From Desulfobacter sp. (GTDB lineage: Bacteria; Desulfobacterota; Desulfobacteria; Desulfobacterales; Desulfobacteraceae): 64,000 nucleotides of DNA. The notes beneath the pieces are model-generated. The model had not been told where the DNA came from. It saw only the letters and a list, made by a program, of their open reading frames with translations, and ran no database searches. The stretch is taken from positions 4,584,001 through 4,648,000 of the forward strand of contig CP054837.1 in the NCBI GenBank assembly GCA_028768525.1, read 5' to 3'. Positions 60,301 through 64,000 of the stretch are shown here, one piece after another. Position 1 is the stretch's first letter. Each line of letters starts with the position of its first letter. The position numbers and the translations under genes were made by a program.

Positions 60301-60451
60301 GGCTTTTTTCCACCATGTATACATAAAAACCTGAATCGGCCAGGTCCAGGGCGGCCTGGATGGCGGCGATGCCGCCGCCGGCCACAAGAACCGATCCGAT
60401 TGTCTGGACCGATTCCTTTGCTTGAACCGATCCAACGGGTTTGGTACTCAT
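57356..60451 (-). CDS. hdrA: HdrA-like FAD/iron-sulfur subunit, double-length form
   Basis: A 1031-aa protein. First half: VLVAGGGIAAIQAALDLADSG, iron-sulfur CVACGACVEKCP and CGNCAKVCP, then the HdrA core (SRDINRPKSY...CSSVCCMYAIKQ). Second half: PKIGVFVCHCGINIGG, CSQDAQETISG, a second FAD motif VIGGGISGMTGAL, and C-terminal ferredoxin motifs CSSCGVCVTVCPYNAP and CKGCGVCVSSC. This arrangement equals the giant HdrA at 48367 minus the GltD insert, so the two arose from one ancestor. It houses the bifurcating flavin in homologues. Ribosome-binding site AGGAG. Confidence 0.92.
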   Translation of the reverse strand: MSTKPVGSVQAKESVQTIGSVLVAGGGIAAIQAALDLADSGFYVYMVEKSPAIGGVMAQLDKTFPTNDCSMCIMSPKLVEVGRHINIELVTLAQIKDIRGEKGDFKVDIFQKARYVDPDKCVACGACVEKCPKKVTDLYNVGLAKRKAIYVPYAQAVPLKYCIDPEQCIKLTKDKCGNCAKVCPAGAVNYEDTDKAFTLNVGAVILAPGFKAFHPGESDIYGWHTSKDIVTSLEFERLLSASGPNKGHVVRMSDHEEPRSLAWLQCVGSRDINRPKSYNRKNSHCSSVCCMYAIKQAIIAKEHDPDLECTIFYMDMRTHGKGFEACFNEAREKHGIRFVRCRVHSVFEAPDETGKKFQTISYVDESTGKIVNENFDLVVLSVGMEIHDETKAFAGTIGIELTDNGFCKTQSFTPTAATRDGIYVCGAFQGPKDIPQSVIEAGAAALSAGSAISEARGSLTKTVEQPKENDVTGDVPKIGVFVCHCGINIGGVVDVPAVRDFARTLPFVEFADDNLYSCSQDAQETISGIIRDKGLNRIVVAACSPRTHEPLFQETLAAAGLNKYLFEMVNIRNHNSWVHKDDPEAATAKAMESVAMAVSKVALFSPLKEETLSIDKGMLVIGGGISGMTGALSLADQGYKVSLVEKADRLGGNALDIHKTASGDPVQPALADLTARISDHPGIDVYLSSQLAAVNGFVGNFDTTVRSENGEEVQIRHGAALIATGAKEHKPDEYGYGQHPGIITGLELDRRIMDKEPRVRDAKTAVFIQCVGSREKDRPYCSRICCTHSVSSAIHLKEASPEMNVFILYRDIRTYGEKENLYQKARELGVIFIRYGAEDKPKVSIQDKQISIEVTDHVLQAPVAIDTDLVVLASAAVAAGDDTLAKMFKVPRDSDGFFAEAHVKLAPSNFAVDGVFLAGLAHYPKPIDESIAQAQAAASGVCRLFAKTEIRTLGNTAHVDPSKCSSCGVCVTVCPYNAPSFMEEGRDAGKVAVNPVLCKGCGVCVSSCRSGAAGLAGFEEEQIMAMVDHAI

Positions 60452-60476
60452 AAATTTGTTACTCCTATTTACACAA

Positions 60477-61760
60477 TTACAGGCCGTATTCGGCCAGGTC
60501 CGGTCCGAGGTAGGTTCGTTCGTTTTCCCCCAGAATTCCCATGGAAAGACAGATCAGGGTCCAGAGATGGACCGTATGGTAGTCCGCCTGATGGTGATGG
60601 GCCAGATCTTCAATCTGGGCGTGGCAGTTGTGGCAGGGGGTGATCACATATGTGGCCCCTGTGGCCATGATCTGGTTGAATTTGGTCTGGCCGTATGCCC
60701 TGCGCTCGTCGTTGTACCCGGACTGAAGCATCCCCCCGCCCCCGCCGCAGCAGAAGTTATTGGATTTGTTGGGGGCCATGTCCACGAAATTCTCCTCGCC
60801 CACCACCTTCTTGACCACATAGCGCAGGTCCTCGGCCACGGGGTCGCCCATGGATTTTCTGATGAGGTTGCAGGGATCCTGGACCGTGAACTTGATGTTC
60901 CCGGTGTTCCAGTCTGAGTTGACCGGGAGTTTGCCCTCCCTGATCCACTGGGCGTAGAGCTGAACGATGCTCTTGAGTTCAAAATTGTGGGGGATATTGT
61001 ATTTGCGCAGTCCTTCCCAGAGCGCAAAAAATGAATGGCCGCATTCGGTGTTGATCAGCACCTTGCAGCCCAGTTTGTCGATGTGTTCTGCCTGTTTTCG
61101 GATAATGGTTTCCCAGGCCTCGTCGTCGGCCAGGAACATGCAGTAGTTTTCACCGCCCCAGAATTCCGAATAATAGGTCCAGTCGGCCCCGGCCCTGTGC
61201 AGGATTTTCCACAGGGGGAGCAGTTCATCGGGTTCGGTGACCGGTTCTCTGGAGTTCTGGTTCAGGGCGAAATAGGCTCCTTCCTTGTCAATGCTGACCG
61301 TAAGGTCCTCAAAGCCTTCCTGTTCCTCGCTGCATTCTTCGGCCAGGTCTTCCACGGTGAACTGGAAGTCTTCAAAGGGAACGCCCATGGCCCCGCCCCG
61401 GGAGTTGATATGATGGTCACAGGACCCCAGTATCCCCTTGGGGCGTTCCTCCCTGGGCCACTGGGAACGCAGGTAAAAGGTGAGTGCGGGAATGTTGATG
61501 GACATGGGACAGACATCGTAGCACCGTTTGCACATGGTGCAGTTCCACACCCAGGGGTGGCGTTCCAGTTCCTTATCCATGCCGAAGACGGCCATGCGGA
61601 TGAATTTTCTGGGGTCCATGTCATGGAGGCCTGTGGCTGGACAGCCGCTGGCGCAGCTGCCGCAGGTGAGACAGGCGGAAAGGTTGCCGTCGGGGATCAG
61701 GGCTTTTACCTTTTCCCTGAGGCCGTCATTTTTATAGGAGATCCGTAATCGATCCAGCAT
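60477..61760 (-). CDS. HdrD-like (HdrC-HdrB fused) heterodisulfide reductase subunit
   Basis: A 427-aa protein. The N-terminal HdrC part has CLTCGSCASGCPATG (about 30-44) and CTMCKRCYDVCP (about 74-85). The C-terminal HdrB part has one clear CCG-type domain (NTECGHSFFAL, PCNLIRKS, FCCGGGGGMLQSG, PCHNCHAQI) able to bind the noncubane cluster. It would reduce a disulfide, probably not CoM-S-S-CoB, which is absent in bacteria; DsrC-type or other thiols are the usual guess. First gene of the operon, GGAGG before the ATG. Confidence 0.88.
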   Translation of the reverse strand: MLDRLRISYKNDGLREKVKALIPDGNLSACLTCGSCASGCPATGLHDMDPRKFIRMAVFGMDKELERHPWVWNCTMCKRCYDVCPMSINIPALTFYLRSQWPREERPKGILGSCDHHINSRGGAMGVPFEDFQFTVEDLAEECSEEQEGFEDLTVSIDKEGAYFALNQNSREPVTEPDELLPLWKILHRAGADWTYYSEFWGGENYCMFLADDEAWETIIRKQAEHIDKLGCKVLINTECGHSFFALWEGLRKYNIPHNFELKSIVQLYAQWIREGKLPVNSDWNTGNIKFTVQDPCNLIRKSMGDPVAEDLRYVVKKVVGEENFVDMAPNKSNNFCCGGGGGMLQSGYNDERRAYGQTKFNQIMATGATYVITPCHNCHAQIEDLAHHHQADYHTVHLWTLICLSMGILGENERTYLGPDLAEYGL

Positions 61761-62114
61761 AATGTCATATCCTCCAAATCAGGGGCCTGATTGGCCCTCA
61801 ACTCAAATTAGGGGGAAATGCATGTCAGCTGGTCACCTTTTTTAGAAGAGCGGCGACAGATTTCCCCGGAAAACCCTGCACCAGCCGGACACGGGCGGTG
61901 CATCCGTATCTGATTCAGTGGCGTTTGGGGAGGTCTGTCATTATTGTCTATCCTTTTGTTAATCTTAAGTTCTTCTTGTCTATCCCCGGTGGGGGCAGAC
62001 ATCTTCTATGAGTATATAAAAAACCAATGATTAACAAATTGATTATTTGGATGGGGCGGGCCGGTTCTATTCTTATTCCAAATTATCGCCGGATTCGTTT
62101 AAAGGGGTGGGAAT
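61761..62114 (-). promoter_or_regulatory. Upstream region of the Hdr-Flox operon with TTGTTAATC inverted sites
   Basis: 354 bases without a believable gene. TTGTTAATC (61956-61964) and GATTAACAA (62029-62037) are inverted copies 64 bases apart, flanking an A+T-rich stretch with a possible -10 (TATACT on the minus strand). Such pairs suit a dimeric regulator with looping. A GGGCC-TGATT-GGCCC hairpin (about 61782-61796) lies close to the first gene. A 64-codon open frame within (61808-62002) lacks a ribosome-binding site. Confidence 0.45.
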
Positions 62115-63440
62115 TTACAGCATCTGTCTGACCTTAAATCCTGTGTATTCAAATCGGGTCTGACGGACATCCCCTTCCGAATCCCGGTAAGAGGTTTTCT
62201 GGACCAGGTTCCCATGGGCATCGTAAAGGTACCGGGTCCGCCGGCCGTCTGAACAGTAGGTGTTCTTTTCTGCCAGGGACAGGTCTTCGCGGTATGTGTA
62301 AAGGGTTTTTACCGGATATGGGTCCCTGGGATTTTTTATTTCTTCAATCAGCAATCCATTGTCATTATATTTCCGGGCAAATTCATCCTCATCGTGGTCG
62401 TAATCATAGGTTTTATCCATCTCCCGGTAGCCGTTGGCAATCTGGACCCGCCGTTTAACCATTTTCCCCTGATCGTCGTACCAATAGGTGTATTTTTTCA
62501 GGTCCCCGCCGGTGACCCGGTTTCTTTCTTCTACCTTGAGGTTGTTGTTTTCATCCCAGGTATAAATGGTTTCATAGGAGTGCCTGTCCAGATACCGGCC
62601 GGCCAAATACTTTTTTTCAAGTTCATTGACCAGGCGGCCCTGCTGGTCGTAGGTGTACAGGATCCTGGTGTCCAGCTGGTCTTTTCTGTATATGGTTTCT
62701 TCAACCCGGTTGCCGTTGCCGTCATACCGGTAATGGTGAGTAAACTGTGGTTTGCCCTTTCTCTGGAATACCTTTTGGATGAGCTGGTTTTTAGGGGTAT
62801 AGGTAAACCAGGTTTTTTCCCACCGGCCTTCGGGTTTGATCCAATTTTCTTGGATCAGATTTCCCTTTTCATCATAGGTAAATCGGTGAACCTCTGTTTT
62901 GCCCTTTTGTTTTTCTTCTTTCATGGAAACTAGATAGATGGTCCGGTTCAGGACACCATCCTTGAACCGCCCCTGGGGATACCGTTCCAGGTATTCTTTT
63001 GCCCCTTCAAGGGTGGTGGCCGCTTTGGCATAGGCCATTTCAAGAAATCCGCGGACAGCCTTGCTTTGTTTCCCCCTGGGGAATTTTTCAAGATAGGCCC
63101 GGGCGCCTTTGATGGTATTGGCCCGCCTGTAGTACCAGTCCTGGGTGTATTCCTTTTTCAGCACGGCATTGACAGCGATTTTTGCGTCAAACTTCCCTGC
63201 CTTTATCTGCCTGCTAAAATAGCCGGTGCTCTGGTCCTTGTAGGCTTTTTTCACCTCAAGATTGTACTCCCCCGGCGGCAGGATGAATTCAAGGGGCGTA
63301 TCGTAGTAGGTGCCCACAATGTCGCCATTCACGTATACGTCGCTTTCACTTTGATCACTGACCAGTTTAATATAGGCATCCGCGTATGCGGCCGGGGCGT
63401 AAACCAGGATGGCGGCCAGTATATAATTGATTGTTTTCAT
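62115..63440 (-). CDS. Exported PEGA-domain protein with YD-type repeats
   Basis: A 441-aa protein with a signal peptide (INYILAAILVYAPAAYA). Residues about 22-75 are a PEGA-like beta domain (SDVYVNGDIVGTYYDTPLEFILPPGEYNLEVKK). A helical segment with two related units follows (GARAYLEKFPRGKQ and GAKEYLERYPQGRF), then about nine YD/RHS-like repeats of the form F-x-YDxxGNLIQE. It is likely a cell-surface or periplasmic beta-repeat protein; no toxin domain is attached at the C-terminus. Preceded by an unrelated gene 21 bases upstream in the same direction. Confidence 0.75.
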   Translation of the reverse strand: MKTINYILAAILVYAPAAYADAYIKLVSDQSESDVYVNGDIVGTYYDTPLEFILPPGEYNLEVKKAYKDQSTGYFSRQIKAGKFDAKIAVNAVLKKEYTQDWYYRRANTIKGARAYLEKFPRGKQSKAVRGFLEMAYAKAATTLEGAKEYLERYPQGRFKDGVLNRTIYLVSMKEEKQKGKTEVHRFTYDEKGNLIQENWIKPEGRWEKTWFTYTPKNQLIQKVFQRKGKPQFTHHYRYDGNGNRVEETIYRKDQLDTRILYTYDQQGRLVNELEKKYLAGRYLDRHSYETIYTWDENNNLKVEERNRVTGGDLKKYTYWYDDQGKMVKRRVQIANGYREMDKTYDYDHDEDEFARKYNDNGLLIEEIKNPRDPYPVKTLYTYREDLSLAEKNTYCSDGRRTRYLYDAHGNLVQKTSYRDSEGDVRQTRFEYTGFKVRQML

Positions 63441-63461
63441 TTCTATGGCTCCTTGGGCTGA

Positions 63462-64000
63462 CTAGTTGTTCAGGTTGCCGTCAAAGGGGATATAGTAGAC
63501 TGCCTTAAAACGGTCAGTGGCGGTGAAATTGAGGTTCAGCAGCTGTTCCAGTTTTGCCACGGGAAGGGAGAGCCCGTATTTTTTCATGATATAGGCCCGG
63601 CAATCCGGCCGGATGGCGGCCCGTTTTTCCTTGAATTCCCTTTGGAGCCGGGGCAGTTCATTCTCCATGGTCTGTTTGGCCTGTCTCACCCGTTCACGCC
63701 TTTTTTCCCGGTAAGCTTTTTCTTTTTTTTCCCTTTTTATTCTCTCTTCCCGGGTTTCCCCCAGGTGCTCCGCCGTCAGGTGAAAGCCGCGGCGGCCTTC
63801 TTCCACCCGGATATAATATTGGCCGCATGCATTGATGATGAATGCCCTGATATCCGCATCTGCTTTTTTAAGATCCGCTTCAGCGGCCGGGGCCTCCATT
63901 TTTGCAAATTTTTTAAAGGGGTCCGCTTTTTTGGCCTTTGGCGCTTTTTGGTTTTCAATCCATTGGATTATTGGATTGAAATTAAAATCAACCCGGGCGG
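63462..64000 (-). CDS. Coiled-coil protein of unknown function, 5' end beyond window
   Basis: The frame is open to the window edge, so the start is not seen; an internal ATG at 63899 is not necessarily the start. About 179 residues are visible: a Lys-rich segment, a short globular part (ADIRAFIINACGQYYIRVEEG), a highly charged helix (REERIKREKKEKAYREKRRE) and a C-terminal domain ending YYIPFDGNLNN. No family recognised. It is probably cotranscribed with the PEGA/YD-repeat gene. Confidence 0.6.
   Translation of the reverse strand, partial: ARVDFNFNPIIQWIENQKAPKAKKADPFKKFAKMEAPAAEADLKKADADIRAFIINACGQYYIRVEEGRRGFHLTAEHLGETREERIKREKKEKAYREKRRERVRQAKQTMENELPRLQREFKEKRAAIRPDCRAYIMKKYGLSLPVAKLEQLLNLNFTATDRFKAVYYIPFDGNLNN

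Noticed and set aside
61808..62002. 64-codon open frame upstream of the Hdr-Flox operon (minus strand)
   Set aside because: No ribosome-binding site, no recognisable family, and it lies in a region with promoter-like and inverted-repeat elements.
1..64000. tRNA, rRNA, CRISPR arrays, transposases, prophage genes
   Set aside because: Looked for characteristic sequences and gene families on both strands; none recognised.

Overview
The window reads as a chromosome segment of a complete-oxidising, sulfate-reducing Desulfobacterota bacterium (Desulfobacteraceae-like); this is an inference from gene content. The evidence is two heterodisulfide-reductase-type (Hdr/MvhD) electron-transfer operons, a MetF/MetV methylene-H4folate reductase pair of the Wood-Ljungdahl type, a Tat-exported periplasmic [NiFe] hydrogenase, a SelW-like selenoprotein and generally high G+C. 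No tRNA, rRNA, CRISPR array or insertion sequence was recognised.

Layout. 1-4.1 kb (-): ptsP (cut by the window edge) and a 605-aa acyl-CoA dehydrogenase preceded by two FadR-type operators. 4.3-10.7 kb (+): a TudS/DUF523 protein and a five-gene peptide/oligopeptide ABC importer. 10.7-18.2 kb: MaoC-like hydratase, MocR regulator, hybrid histidine kinase, isoprenylcysteine-type methyltransferase with a MarR regulator, GNAT, and an FRG-domain protein. 17.6-22.7 kb (+): MarR-controlled RND efflux pair. 22.7-31.2 kb (-): the unusual locus described next. 31.3-37.4 kb: YqaA-type membrane protein, solute-binding and signalling proteins, a selenoprotein W homologue whose UGA hides its N-terminus, and a polar amino-acid permease with its binding protein. 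37.4-41.2 kb (-): [NiFe] hydrogenase small and large subunits, maturation protease and a second DUF523-like protein. 41.6-46.2 kb (+): XRE-cupin regulator, TonB receptor, FmdE-like protein and flavin reductase. 46.2-61.8 kb (-): MetF-MetV-MvhD-HdrA(GltD fusion), an IscA-like gene bracketed by two copies of a structured repeat, and a Flox-like/FrhB-like/MvhD/HdrA/HdrD operon. 61.8-64 kb (-): a PEGA/YD-repeat exported protein and a truncated gene.

The most interesting find is at 22,676-31,067 (-). One apparent operon runs TIR protein -> SIR2-like protein -> membrane-anchored STAND ATPase with TPRs -> 58-aa peptide -> two radical SAM/SPASM enzymes -> ABC exporter. The peptide gene (26,638-26,814) starts on an ATGA overlap with the STAND stop codon and ends in eight consecutive W-x-N triads, the pattern expected of a substrate for three-residue cyclophane (triceptide) maturases. 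The TIR and SIR2-like proteins each carry what looks like an effector-associated (EAD-type) adaptor domain, and the SIR2-like protein appears to lack the usual catalytic Asn and His. The gene set recalls the actinobacterial FxSxx-COOH systems (radical SAM maturase, TIR-like protein, NB-ARC/TPR protein) but uses a different peptide, a different STAND class and a different phylum. The working hypothesis is a conflict or self/non-self signalling system built around an exported poly-cyclophane peptide.

Other points worth checking are the SelW-like selenoprotein, the HdrA-GltD-HdrA fusion of 1477 aa, paired operators at several promoters, and the covarying hairpin repeats flanking the IscA-like gene.
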